From the NCBI GenBank assembly GCA_947471745.1, contig CANJKZ010000545.1, positions 438,501 to 502,500 on the forward strand: a stretch of 64,000 bases of DNA. Reading direction: 5' to 3'. The notes under the pieces were generated by a model. It did no database searches and was not told where the DNA came from. It saw only the letters and a program-made list of their open reading frames with translations. This DNA is from Closterium sp. Naga37s-1 (Eukaryota; Streptophyta; Zygnematophyceae; Desmidiales; Closteriaceae). Every line of letters begins with the position of its first letter. The first letter of the stretch is position 1. Below, piece after piece: positions 22,341 through 34,411 of this stretch. The position numbers were made by a program, and so were the translations under genes.

Positions 22341-23987
22341 TCCCCACTGCTACCCGACGAGTTTCCAAAGGCTTCGTCAGCTGGAGCGCAAGGAGCGGGA
22401 GCGGTTGGAGCAGGAGAGGCTGGGGCTGGAGCGGCAGCAGCAGGAGATGCAACAGCAGGAGCAGTAGCAGCAGCAGCACTCGAAGCAGGCGCCGCCCTTG
22501 CAGCCGTTGTTTCCACCTGTGAGTGGCCTTCGGGCCCTTGGAGTTCCTTCCTCTCCTCCAGACCGCTCACTGTCTTCCCCTGTTTACGGTCCTACGTCCC
22601 CCCCCCCCCAGACTCTTCTCCGGCTGTCTTCTCTCCTCCGCAGTCACAGTCGTCTCCTCCTGTTGTCCCGCACAACTGGACAGTGCGGTGTCCCGCCCGT
22701 GCACATCCCTCGTCTCCTTTTGACGACCTCCGCACTGTCTTGCTTCGTTCGAGTCCTTGTCGTTCTCCACCTCAGTCTGTTCTCCCGTCACATCCTGAGT
22801 CGTTTTTTACAGCCTCCACGTCTACCCCTATCACTCACTACTACCGTGCCACCCGTCCTGTTGTCACTCGTGTTCTCGCCTCTCTAGTCACGGACCCTCG
22901 TGCCCCTCCGTCGTTTGTCTCGGCTCTTTCTGCCACTGTCGCTGACTTTGCCGCCGCCCATCGCCTTGACTACGCCACCCGTGTGGTAGCTGCCCGTCCT
23001 CTGTCCGCCGGGGGTGAGTCTGCCCTTGGCTGTGACGTCCTAGAGGACAGGCAGTTTGAGCTGGAGTTCTTGGCGGCCGCTTCTCCCCATCTCTGTGCCA
23101 TGCTGCTAGCTCCTGAGGGAGACCCCGACGCCCTTGACATACCGACTTCTCGCACGTACCGTGAGGCAGTGTCAGGGCAGTGGGCTTTTCAGTGGATAGC
23201 GGCCATGGAGTCTGAGATGGCGTCTTGGAGATCCACAGGCACTTACGTCGACGCAGTTCCCCCACCTGGGGCGAACGTAGTCGACGGCATGTGGATTTTC
23301 AAGGTGAAGCGGCCGCCTGGATCGCCGCCTGTGTTCAAGGCGCGCTACGTGGCTAGAGGTTTCAGTCAGCGTGAGGGGGTTGACTTCTTCCAGACCTTTG
23401 CTCCGACCCCGAAGATGATGACTCTTCGGGTGTTACTACAGGTTGCAGCACAGCGAGACTACGAGCTGCACTCCCTCGAATTCTCCACCGCCTTTCTCCA
23501 TGGCAGCTTGCATGAGGAGATCTGGTTGCGTCGTCCTCCTGGCTTCACTGGCACTTTCCCGCCTGGGACCCAGTGGAGCCTGAGGCGACCAGTCCACGGT
23601 CTCCGCCAGGCGCCCCGTGAGTGGCACGACACGCTACGCACTACTCTTGCTGCCCTCGGGTTTCGCCCTTCGTCCGCCGACCCGTCGCTGTTCGTTCATT
23701 CTGGGCCCACACCCTTCTTCGTCCTCGTCTACGTCGACGAATTGGTCTTTGCTACAGCAGGCAGGATTGCACTGCCTGAGGTGAAGTCCGAGCTGCAGAA
23801 AAGACAGATGTGCACTGACCTTGGTGAGCTGCGCCGCTACCTTGGCTTGTAGATCACCAGGGACGCAGCCGCTCGCACCATCACACTCACATAGTCACAC
23901 ATGGTGCGGCAGGTCCTTCAGCGGTTTGGGCTTCAGCACTCCACCACACAGCACACTCCTCTTGCCGTTAACCACAGACTCACCAGC

Positions 23988-24687
23988 CAGGGCTCTTGCT
24001 ATGATTTGGGCCTGTCTGAAAACACCAAAGTAAAAAATCGTTCCGTCTGACGATCAGACGGGCATATTTTTCTGGTCTGATTTTCCAGACGAATGTTGGA
24101 GCTTTTCTGATTTTTTCAGACTACTTAATTTGCATAGTCTGATTCAGCTAACACCCTTGTCTAGCATGACCACACTTGTTTTTGTTAATGAACGCGCCCC
24201 TGGCGCGGCGCTGACAGCTCGCTAGCTGACAATCGTGTGGCTGTTGAGGGGCATGCACGTGGCATTGAGGTGCTGCGAGGGATCAGGTTGGGTGGAGGGA
24301 CGCGAGAAGAAAGGGGGGGGCTGGGCTGTTGCGAGACTTCACGAGGGGCATGGGGAGGGGACCTGGGGAGGGGACCTAAGGCTGGGGGGAAGGGGGAGAA
24401 CTCTGGACTAGGCCTGGAAGAGGAGCGAGGGCATCGAAAGGGGGCTTAGAGAAGCGAGGGATCGGGAGGGGGGGGGGGAGGGGGTTCGGTATCAGACGAA
24501 TTGCAACCCGCTATCTGAAATTTCAGACTAAGTATTAGGCTTGCTCTGAAAAATCAGATGAACTAAATTTCGTAATCTTACGGATCAGACGAAGTAAAAA
24601 TCCTCGTCTTGAAAATCAGATGAAACCCAAAATAAAGGTCTGAAAATCAGAAAATCAGACCAATTTGGTCTGATAACGAGAGCCCTG
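23988..24687. mobile_element. Non-autonomous hAT-like DNA transposon, 700 bp, in copia C pol
   Basis: The ends CAGGGCTCTTGCTAT and, inverted, CAGGGCTCTCGTTAT are a 15-bp terminal repeat with two mismatches. The flanks TCACCAGC (23980-23987) and TCACCGGC (24688-24695) are an 8-bp target duplication with one change. No transposase frame is present. Both subterminal regions (24008-24145 and 24490-24675) are packed with TCTGA/TCAGA words, about 8 and 11 copies, as expected of hAT transposase binding arrays. A run of G lies near 24466-24485. Element plus duplication is 708 bp, a multiple of three. Confidence 0.85.
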
Positions 24688-25600
24688 TCACCGGCCCTTT
24701 TCCCGACGAGCCTTTTGAGTCTAGTGGTCCCTACGCAGAGCTTGTGGGCTGCCTCATGTACCTGATGACTTGTACTCGTCCGGACCTCGCTTTTCCCCTC
24801 AGCGTCCTCTCTCGCTTTGTTGCGACTGGGAGACACCATCCTGTTCACTGGACAGCTGCTGTGAGGGTGGCGAAGTACATGGCGACTACATCAGGCATGG
24901 GACTTGTGTTTGGAGGGACACAGCCAGTTGTACTGACTGGTCACTGCGACTCTTCCTATGCCGACGACGTGGAGACACATAGGTCCATTCAGGGCTACTG
25001 CTTCAGCTTGGGCGCTGGAGCTGTGTCGTGGAGGTCTACTCGGTCGTCTTCTGTGGCTTCTTCTAGTGCAGAGGCAGAGATCTACGCCGGTGCCATGGCT
25101 GCGCAGGAGCTTCGCTGGTTGACTTTCTTGCTCACCGACCTTGGTGAGCGGCCGAGCTCTGCACCGACCTTGTTCGCTGACAAAAAAGCCGTGATCCTCC
25201 TGTGTCGAGAGCCTCGACTGGAGAGCAGAGTGAAGCACATCAACGTCAGGTACTTTCTCCTGTGAGAGTTGCAGCGACGTGGCCAGGCACGCTTGGACTT
25301 CGTGGCCTCAGAGGCTAACACTGCAGACATCTTCACCAAGGCCCTTCCGCTTGGTGACCACCACAGGTTCTGTTCGCAGTTAGGCCTTGTTGACATAGGC
25401 TTTTGGCTACAGTAGTCTTGTCTCTTGTTGTTTGCTGTACTTCTATATATGACTGCGATGTCTTGAACTGGCCTTGTGGCCTCTTGTTTGTGCTCAGAAT
25501 GTGTGGTGACTTCGTGATCCACCCTGAGCTTGCTGTTTTTCTCTTCGTGACTGGTCTTGTGACCACATGCGTGTCATACCTGTTTTGATGCCCCTCACTT

Positions 25601-25614
25601 AGCCTATGGGGGTG
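25601..25614 (+). promoter_or_regulatory. Polypurine tract of copia C
   Basis: AGCCTATGGGGGTG abuts the 3' LTR. The minus-strand element at 5008-5020 has the related GGCTATGGGGGTA, showing the two LTR families share their plus-strand priming site. Confidence 0.7.
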
Positions 25615-25758
25615 TGTCAAACTATGTTTGTAGATTTAGATATGCTATAGTGAGTTGGATGTTAGGGGGTACAAAACTTTCTCGACACTTCTGTTGTATC
25701 CCTCCCTTTCACCTAGTATGACCATTCTCTCGCCACTCAAGCAAGTAGGTTCTTAAGA
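25615..25758 (+). repeat. 3' LTR of copia C
   Basis: 144 bp, TGTCAAACTATG...TTAAGA, matching 11339-11478 with many substitutions. Its end is about 180 bp from the stop codon of the neighbouring sulfite oxidase gene, so it sits in or just beyond that gene's 3' untranslated region. Confidence 0.85.
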
Positions 25759-25935
25759 GTTTCCCCCACATGGCCGAGCCACCTTCTTTACCCTGCGCCT
25801 CCATTCTTAGCATCCTCCTCCATAAATGTTCAAGGCACAACACAAGGGTTCAAAATCATAACAGGAGACACACAGATTGGATGGATACGACGAACAAGCG
25901 AAGACCATGCACACCAGATGTTTCTACATAGCAAA

Positions 25936-28900
25936 TTAGAGTTTAGCAGCAGCAGCATTGTCGGCAGCAGCCTTGAGGTCCACACGGTGCCACGAGTTGT
26001 TGAGCACACCCCTCAGGTTCCAAATGCTATCCACATCCTCCGGCTGTGTGTTGGACGATGAATCCACCTGAGGTACAGCCACGGGAACACAGCAAGCGGG
26101 AAACCGGACGTGGTCACGTGCCGGATAAGACAGAATGCAGCCTGGCCCGCAAAAAGGCCGAGGCACAGAGAAAGAGAAAGAATGATTCGCCGGGGCATTC
26201 CTGATATGCTTCCAGCATGCCTCACCGCACGAGCGACAATCTGGCATGGCGGAGTGACAGTGGCGTTGAGCTGCCACAGCACCCACGCCCACTTGAACCG
26301 CCCCTCTCCCTCCTCATCCGCATCTGCCACATACACGCCGCCTCCCTCCCCTGCTGCTGCCGGGCCTTGCAGGAGGCCGAATTGAGAGGGGTTGTCGACG
26401 GTGTGTGGCAGGCGCGTGGCCTCCTGCCAGGTGGCGCCTCCATCAGTTGACACCTCCACCCGCTCGATGCCACGTCCGCCGCCCACTGCTGCATACCCCC
26501 AGATGGTGATCTACGTGGCATGGGGGTTGGATTAAAATGGATGCGAGGGTTAAGATTGGGTGTTGTAGGAGGAAAGGTGCGGGCGATTTATATGGAGAGC
26601 TGTGCACGGAAATGCATGGGATGAAAGGGGAGACTGAGAGGATAGGTGGATAAGGGAGAGGAGAGGAGAGGTGGAGAGGAGGAATGAGGAGAAAAGGGAG
26701 GATAAGGGGGGAGGAAAGGTCGAGACTTGGAGGAAGCTGAAATGTAAAAGGGAGGAGAAATGGAAAGGCACGCGGAGGAGGGGAGAGGAGAGGAGAGGAG
26801 AGGAGTGGAGAGGAGAGACTGCAGAGATCGCAAGGAATAATCGTGGTAGTGGCGTAAGTCAAGCTGAGAGCACTCACAGGACCTGGCTGTACTTCCTCCC
26901 CCACTGCAGGCTCTGTTATGGCCGACTGGAGGGCGGGGGGCACGTTGATGGGGTTGGGTGGGAGAGAAGATTCCTTGGGTGAGAAGCTATGCATGAACAA
27001 TCATGCGACGCTGGTGGCGGGTGCTGTGGACCAAGGCAATTTGAAGGAGCGAGAAGAGGGGAAAACATGCCCCTTTTCAAATGCTTCTCAAAATACGGTT
27101 GGGAAAGGATTAATACGCAGGGACATTGCATGGCATGGGATGCAGTCTTTACCTGGATAGGGAAGTCCATGATAGGGCGGCGAGTGTTCCACTCAATGTT
27201 GTGCCAGTCAATGCTGGGGGGAAACATCTTGTAGTCGCGCTGCATGAAGAAGCCCTGCGACTCGTGCGAGAGGACGTCGATGCGATCCAGCCACTTCACC
27301 GAACGCGCCCCGATGACCCCGGGAGCAACGATGCGCAGAGGAAAGCCGTGGTCAGGAGTCAAGTCCTGCAGGGAAGAAGTGGGGGGGGGGGGTTCCGAGA
27401 CAAGAGAGACACACTGATACAAGAGAGACAAATGGCACGATGACGACAGCACTCATGTTGCAAAAAGGCATGTAGAGGTAAGAATGACAGGGGGCGGGTG
27501 GGGTGGGGGAGCAGGGGGGAGGGGGGAGGAGAAGAAGAGCATGGGAGGAGGGAACGAGCATGTGCGAGGGTGGTGATGGTGGGGTGCAAGGAGAGAGAGC
27601 ATACCTGTCCGTTCATCTGGTAGGCTAACAGCACATCCTGCTCTGGCGAGGAGAGGACGACAGGGAGGGAAGGGGGAGAAGACCATGGGAAGAGAAGAGG
27701 GAACGTGCATGCGAGAGGGTGGTGTACCTGTCCGTTCATCTGGTAGGCTAAGAGCACATCCTGCTCTGGTGAGGAGGCGTGGAGGAGCGGCAGCGACGCC
27801 TTGTAGGGCCCCCCCTTCTCCTCCTGGGAACCGAGAGAAGCAGAGCGATGTGAAGGGAAAGATGTGAGGGAGCGACTGAGGAAGGAGAGCAGTGGAGACA
27901 CGAGAGACAGAAGGTGAGACAGTGGACGACTGAAGCATTAGGTAGACGACTGTTCTTCTGAATCATCCTGTAACTCCAGCTCTGCATTCTCAGTCCAACC
28001 ATACACATTCAGCTACACGTTCTGTACCACAAGATGCCGGAACACAGGGGAGCAGGCCTGGGAGTGAGCGAATCAGCGAGCGCGCGAGTAAGTGGGTGAA
28101 GAAGGCACGCACTGGGCAGACGTCAACGCTGGTGAACTCCACATGCTTGCCGCCTGCTGAGGTGCGCGTGGAACGAGGCGCCACTCCTGCCAGCTCCAGC
28201 ACGTGCGACACACGCACTCCTGTCCACGTGGCTGATGCAGAGTGGTGAAGAGAGGGAAGGTGGAATAAGGGGAGGGTAGGTTCAGAAAAAAATGGGACTT
28301 CAAGGGTGGGGGATTTGAGACGGAACGGGATGACAAGGGTGGGATTTGGAGGGCGTGGAGGTGCGAAGAGAAGGAGATTTGATGGGACAAAAGTGAATGA
28401 GTGGTCATGAGCGTGAAAAACCACGTATATTACGCAAAAAGCAAAAAGCCAGACAGGGGGGGCAGGAGAGCAGGACAGGGGGGGCAGGAGGGCAGGACAG
28501 GGGGGCGGCAGGAGTCTCACCATTCCCGATGGCAGCCTGGGACCACCCCACGCCCTTGACCTTGCGCCTGGTGCTCATCTCCGTGCGCCTGTTGCCCGCA
28601 CACTGGGGGACAAGGTGGTTGGGCAGGGCACGAGAGTGGGATACGCATAACGTGCACGAGGAGAGGCGGGTGTGAGTAGGCGAGTCAATACAGGGCAGGC
28701 CATGGCCGGCTTGGCAGATTGGTGTTGGCAAAGTGAGACGCGGGGAGCTAGGGTAGTCCCAAGGGCGTGGCGTGATTAGGAAGGAAATATGCAGCTGCCC
28801 ATGTCTGCTGCACATGAGCCGACAGCATGGAATAGCCAACAGGAAGCGACTCGGTGGGCTCATAATCGGCTCATGCGAGACTTGAGACGTGCCAAGAGGC

Positions 28901-30159
28901 TGTTGAGAGGCTGACGAGGGCTCACCATCATGGTGGCAACAATGGTTTCCGCTGGCATGGACCTGCAGCACACAGGCACGATATGAGAGGAGCGACAGGC
29001 CTTGGGAACATGAGAATCGCGGTGGAGGTTTGGAAGCAACGCAAGGTGAAGGACGGTAGAGCTGGTAGAACAAACGATCAGAGATGCGGGGATGATGGCT
29101 GAAGAGCACAAGTGTTGCTACAAACGGGTTGAATTGGGAAAAGGGAGCTCACTTGATGTCCTGTAGGGAGAGAGAGAGCGGCTTGGGCACGAGACCGCCC
29201 ACTTGCAAGCGATAGCTGCTCCGATGCGCACACCCATGCACGTGGTCGCACACCCATGCACACACGCACATAAACACACCTCCGCACCCACACACACGCA
29301 GGCACGTGCGCGCACACCCCTCCCGGACACACAAGCACGCACGCATGCACACATACACATATACACGTAAAGATGCAAAATGAGTTGCGCCAGACATAGC
29401 CAAGAGCATCTACGGCCTCCTCACGCACTCTGGTGCTATATATCCCCACAGAGTTCTGCAAGGAGGGGCTTGGAAAGACCTGCCTCATCAACAGCAGCGG
29501 CACCATCAGCAACATCATTTGCAGCACCATCAGCAACACCAAAAGCACCCACACCACCACCAGACGTGGGCCCAGACCAGGTAACGAGATCGCACGACCC
29601 GATTCTTCGTTGACTAACTCAAAGGAAGTCTGACATCCCACGTGGCAGCGTTGCTGGCAACCGACGTGGCAGCGTCGCGCCGCCGTCCCACCTGTCAGCA
29701 TCGTCTAGCACGGGCGTGGGCCCGTGGCTGCGCACGTAGAAGGCGTCGGCGCCCGTGATGAACGCCGTTCCCAGCAGCGCGGGTGGAGTCTCCGCATTGT
29801 ACGGCGCCTGTGGCGGCGATATGGGGGAGATATGAGCAGATTCCAGCGTCAGCCGGAACCACAGGAGCGAGGTTGAAATGAAACAAGGACCATATATTGA
29901 CAAATTCAGGCATGAACATAAGATCCAGAGAGCATTATCCAAGATCGTGGATTTGATTCGCGAATTGCCGGTACGTCATCGCATCCTAGCGCGTAGCAAA
30001 ATGATAGACCTTCGACCGACTTGCTGTAACTCAGATCTTTATTTGGAATTTCAGAGCCAGACCAGACGTAGGCAGGGGCGGGCGAACCTGGTGATTCACG
30101 ATCATGTCGGGACGCCGCGTGGGCTCCGCATCGTACGTCGTGGGACCACGAAGACCCAT
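25936..30159 (-). CDS. SOX: Peroxisomal sulfite oxidase, molybdenum cofactor enzyme (11 exons)
   Basis: It oxidises sulfite to sulfate with Moco and, in plants, oxygen as acceptor. Exons: 30159-30088, 29807-29692, 29215-29153, 28962-28926, 28602-28521, 28231-28113, 27823-27728, 27365-27153, 26925-26878, 26510-26226, 26067-25936; all junctions keep phase and give 420 aa, near the 393 aa of the Arabidopsis enzyme. It starts MGLRGPTTYDAEPTRRPDMI. Moco-domain motifs are PYNAETPP, CAGNRRTEM (Cys97 is the expected Mo ligand), KVKGVGW, HVEFTSVD, GGPYKAS, DHGFPLR, GVIGARSVKWLD and GFFMQRDYKMFPP. The dimerisation domain has GGGRGIERVEVSTDGGATW and IWNLRGVLNNSWHRV. There is no cytochrome b5 domain. The C-terminus AKL is a PTS1 peroxisomal signal, as in plant enzymes. 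Confidence 0.95.
27536..27780 (-). repeat. Partial tandem duplication of a sulfite oxidase exon end
   Basis: Bases 27605-27654 repeat 27727-27776 with only two differences in 50. The right copy is the end of exon 7 plus its splice donor; the left copy lies in the following intron and has its own donor-like CAG|GTATGC. Flanking intron sequence (CATGGGA...GAGGGTGGTG) is also duplicated. The copy is not in frame as an extra exon. Confidence 0.85.
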
Positions 30160-30909
30160 TCTCAGGCTCGTAGCGAGCAATATGACAGGAAAAGCCAAGA
30201 AATCTTATTGCGCGTTACACACAGAGAGCAAAGCGACGCAATGACAATGAATGACTGTAAGCCCGCCGCAGCAGAAGCTCACACTGGCTCTGGCGAAATC
30301 CAATTCTGTAATGTAGAAGGGTGACTTCAGCTGGCTGGTAGGAAGGGTGATCTTGGAAGGAGAGAAGAGGCGGGAAAGCAGACTCGAGAGAACCAGCCAG
30401 CACGGTGGTTGACGCGGCGCGTGCGTGGGTTCAGAGTGTGGTTCATGTCTGGTTCACTACTGCTGACGTGTCGCGAATTCAGGCAGGTTTGAAGCAATTC
30501 GTACGTACGAGGACGCATTTCGCTGGGCAATGTGTCTTCGATCGATGAACGATACCGTACGGTCGATGCGGTGGTGGTCTGCGGGAGGTTCCTGGGAAGT
30601 CGCGGCCCTCACGAACTTCATGCCGAGGACGCCTCCCCTCCGATTGATTCTGCGCAGGTTCGATTTCTGGTTTGTTTTAGAAAGGTTCAAGTAGCTAATT
30701 CTGCAAAATGTAGGATTTTAGTACGGAGGAGGTTCTAGGCGGTATAAAAAAATATGTAGCTATACAGACAAGTGAAGTGACATAATAGTAATATAATTAC
30801 ATAAGGAATTCTATTAACACATCACTGAGCACACAAACATGACTCAAAAGCGTGAGTTCGGTAGAATGTGAAGAGATCGAAAGCGAGGACCATGCGGTGC
30901 TCCACTCCG
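30160..30909. other. Intergenic region between sulfite oxidase and the EDR2_C gene
   Basis: About 750 bp between the EDR2_C stop and the sulfite oxidase ATG, both genes on the minus strand. It must hold the EDR2_C 3' end and the sulfite oxidase promoter. No RNA gene or transposon boundary was seen. Confidence 0.45.
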
Positions 30910-33900
30910 TCAATGTTTTGTGGGGAGAAGCGTAGCGAACAAGCCGGGACTCAAATGGTTGAGTCTAGCACATGCAATTACTGGCTCAGGCACCTCATTC
31001 TGGTTGTTTCCCTGAAATATTGGGAGCATCACAGGCAGACAGGCATGCAGGCAGACAGGCATGTCAAAGGGCAATAACAGAGGATGGGGTGGACAGCAAA
31101 AAATGATATTGGTTGCCACACACCCACTCACCGCATCAAGTACCAACTGACGGAAAAAAACATGACCTGCACATCGACGCAACTAAGGAACGAGGGCAAG
31201 GCACCTGGGCAATGAGGGCAAGGTCGAGAGAGGAGTCGGGGAGCGTGCAGAGGAGAGGCAGCAGGGCCTTGCGGGACGATTGAGGCAGCTGGTGCAGGTC
31301 TATGTCTATCTCCAAGTAGTCGGGTCCCTGGCGTGCATGGTGATGGGGACACGCATGCGGAACAGCCAAGACAGAGGACATGGATGACCAGAAACGATTA
31401 AGGGTGAAATCAAGAGGCACCAACTGATACAGTTGCTGCAATAAGGAATAATATTTCCAGAGAATTTGGATTTGAAGGAGGGAGAAATAAAGGCTGAAAA
31501 GCGAAAGAAGCATGGAGCAATCAAGCACAAGGCAGAAATGAAAAGTGTTGGGCAGCAGAGACAATAAGGGAAGAGCGAGCACAGACCCGGAAGAACATCT
31601 GGTATGGGTGTGTTAGAATTGCAGCGCTCTCCTCCTTTCCCCACTCCTCTCTCCGCCCCCTCCCTCCTGCTGCTACACCCCCTGATTTGTCCCTAACTCC
31701 CATCACTCTCCCCACCGTCCTTGATATTCTCCTTCTCACTCCCCCCTTCCTCCTGCGCACACAGCTCCTCCCAACTCCTGCCTCCACCTCACCATCCTCC
31801 TCCTCTGAAATCCCTTCCTCATCACTCCCCCCCCTCTCCTCCTCGTCCTCGTCCTCGTCCTCCTCTCCCTCCTCTCCATGCAACCCTCCAGACTCGCCCC
31901 TCATCCCTCCACCCCCCCTTTCTCCTGCCCTCTCCCTCCTCGCGTCCCCATTCCCGTCCTCCCGTGCTAGGACTGTCCGGGCGGCGTCTTTCGCCCCATC
32001 TCTGCGCACAACCATGAGCTTGAGGCGCTCTTTAAAGGGGACAAACGCAGCAGCGCCTGACAGCATGGCAGAGACTCGCGCCACCTCCTCCTCCTTCATT
32101 GTCTCCACCCCGCCCTTGAGCCCCTGCCAATGGAAGTAGGGACGGAGGGAAAGATGGAGGCCCGGGGGAAAGGCGAGAGGGAGGGAGGGAATGAGGGAAT
32201 GAAGGAGGGTAGAGGAAGGGAGGGAGGGACGGAGGGAGGAGAAAGGGATAGGTAGCACTGGCATGTGTTGGAAGCTTGAACATGGAAACAAGGAATATTG
32301 CAGAGATCTCGTCAACTTCCAGCCTCCCAGCTACTCGGCTACCGAGTAGCCTAATCCATGCACTCCCTTCCCTGTCTCATCTTCCTCCCTCAGTTAGAAG
32401 CAGCCTCCGGCAGCAAGCCTGCGGGCTAACTCACCCGGAGCAGCGCCAGCATGTGGGGGGGCGCGGATGAGAAGAATGAGGGGCAGAGGTGCGCATAGAG
32501 CACGAGGCTAAACCCCTCTGATGCATGTGAATCAGATGACAGCAGCGGGATGTGAGAGCGCGGCGTGTGGATGGGCACCTGATGGGGGCAGTGGGATGTG
32601 AGGGCGAGGGGAGTGGATGGGTGAGAAAGCGGAGCGGAGAAGGGAGGGTGATTTGGATTGAATAGAGGGGATTGTTGGGATAGGAAAGGTGGTTGGGCTA
32701 GTGCAAGGAAAGGCAAACGGGAGCAGGCGAATTGGATTCAGAAGAGGCTGATGAGGTAAGGGAAGAGGGAATAGGTTCGGGGCGAGGGAGCTACAGGTAG
32801 CACCCTTCCCACACTTGCCTGCACGTGAATCAGCAACATTCGCGGCAGCGCAGCAGCAAGAGCAGCAGCTTCACGAGAAGCTAAGCCAGTGGCAGCCGCA
32901 GCAGCAGCACCGGGGGGTGCAGTGCGCGGGGAGGAAGCAGCTGAGGAGTGGGCGGTGGCGGTGGCGGCAGCTGTGGCAGCGGCGGCGGCAGAAGGAAGGT
33001 CAAGGAGGCGAGCAATGTGGGTGAGCTTGTGGGGCGTGTGAAATACATCCACTGCTGTCACTGTGTATGGCGTCATGTGATGCCCTGCCTGCTTCCCACC
33101 CGTGCTGTTAGGGCAAGCGTGGCGGGGAGGAGGGGAAGAGAGGAAAGGGGAGGGGTTATGGGGGGTGGGGAGTGGTGGTGCTCGAGGGGCCGAAAGAGCA
33201 TGAGAAACGAGGTCGAATGAGAATGGAGAGACAAAATAAGAGAAACTGCATTGCTCCCTGCTGCATAGCCCCCTGCCACACCTGAAATAGCTTGTTCCGC
33301 GCACAGGCAAGCAGGCCGGGCTGATGGTCATCCAGCAGTGGGCGGGTGGTGGCGCGGACAGGGGAGGCGAGGTGCAGGAGGCACGGTCAGGAGAGGAATC
33401 GGGGGAGATGACGAGCGGGGAGGAGCGACGGCGAGGAGGACGGGAGAGGGACACATGGTGTGGTAGCTGCGACCCTGGCTCAGGCATGTGAAGGACTTTG
33501 CGGGGGGCTGTGACAGGAAATGATTGGGAAGAGGAAGGAAAAGAGAGATGGGAAAAGAAGGGAGGGGTAGGGTCGGGGTTAGATGCATACAATGGCTATA
33601 CATGTCCGGGAAAGGTAGGTAACCAATAGGGGAGAGAAGTAAGAGCAGCTTCAGGCAGATTGAAGATTCAGTTGGGTGCAAGGAAACGTGGGGAAACGAT
33701 TGAATGGAGAATATGAAGATTGAAGAATCATCACCTAGTAGCATCTTGGCAACTGCCGTCTCTGCATCCACTCGCACTGGCACGCTTGCTCGTGCCGGTT
33801 GCTCCTGCCGCCGCTCCCTCTCCCTCTCCCAATACACCCCTCTGAACGCCCCAAAGTCCTCCTCTTCATCTACTTCCTCCTCCTCCTCATCCTCCTCCGC

Positions 33901-34378
33901 GTCTGTCATGTGCTGCCTGGGGGTCTTGACAGGAGGCGTGGCAGAAGCAGCAGAGGCAGCAGCGGCAGCCACGGAGTGAGCGAGCTTATGCAGCGAGGGC
34001 ACGGAGAAGGATGTGTGAAGTGACTTCCATCGCGGCAGCCCTCCTCGTTGTGCTGCTGCTGCTGCTGCTGCTGTGCCCTCTCCTTCTGTCCCATCTCGTG
34101 CTGCCCCTCCGTGTACTGTCACACGTGACCTTGCACCTCCTGCCCCTTCTCGTCCCGCTCCTGCTGTTCCTGCTGCTCCTGCTGCTTCTCCTGCTCCTGC
34201 TCGTGCTGTTGCTGCTGCTGCAGTTGCTGAGGTAAAAGAGGGAGTGGAGGAGGTGCGGGGCATTGGGGAGAGTGACGCCCCCCGTTGGCGCCCTTCCATC
34301 CCATACACAGGGCTGCTAGCGTGCTCGCTGGCACTCACACAGCGGGATACAGCGTCTGCAGTGCCAGGGTTACAGGCA

Positions 34379-34411
<33 letters not shown>

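Larger units (their letters stand above)
20413..25415 (+). pseudogene. Copia C pol, split by a hAT-like element
   Basis: Protease motif LDSGALQCFF lies near 20428. The pre-integrase HLRLGHPSLPRL (about 20908), integrase core LDVWGP, VVEDYSRYTT and PQQNGVAERRIG (about 21100-21410), a Gly-rich linker (22010-22340) and a reverse transcriptase (22683-23987) with KARYVARGFSQREGVDFFQT follow. The catalytic YVDD reads YVDE (near 23735). The hAT-like element separates it from RNase H (24696-25415: GCLMYLMTCTRPDLAFPLSV, GHCDSSYADD, ASSSAEAEIYA, NTADIFTKALPLGD). Stops at 20795, 21599, 22465, 23850, 23892 and 25263 plus frameshifts show long decay. Confidence 0.88.
11339..25758 (+). mobile_element. Outer Ty1/copia retrotransposon C, host of nested insertions
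   Basis: Related LTRs bound the element at 11339-11478 and 25615-25758, both starting TGTCAAACTATG and ending TTAAGA. The flanks ATTTC (11334-11338) and GTTTC (25759-25763) look like a target duplication with one change. A tRNA-iMet primer site follows the left LTR and a polypurine tract precedes the right. Between them lie gag and pol in plus orientation, split by copia B (11537-17799) and a hAT-like element (23988-24687). Removing the insertions and their duplications leaves about 7.4 kb. The LTRs differ at many sites and the coding region has several stops and frameshifts, so it is an old, inactive copy. Confidence 0.85.

Noticed and set aside
26443-27000. Separate minus-strand gene of 185 codons
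   Set aside because: Only the short parts that match sulfite oxidase exons are conserved; the rest is intron read-through.
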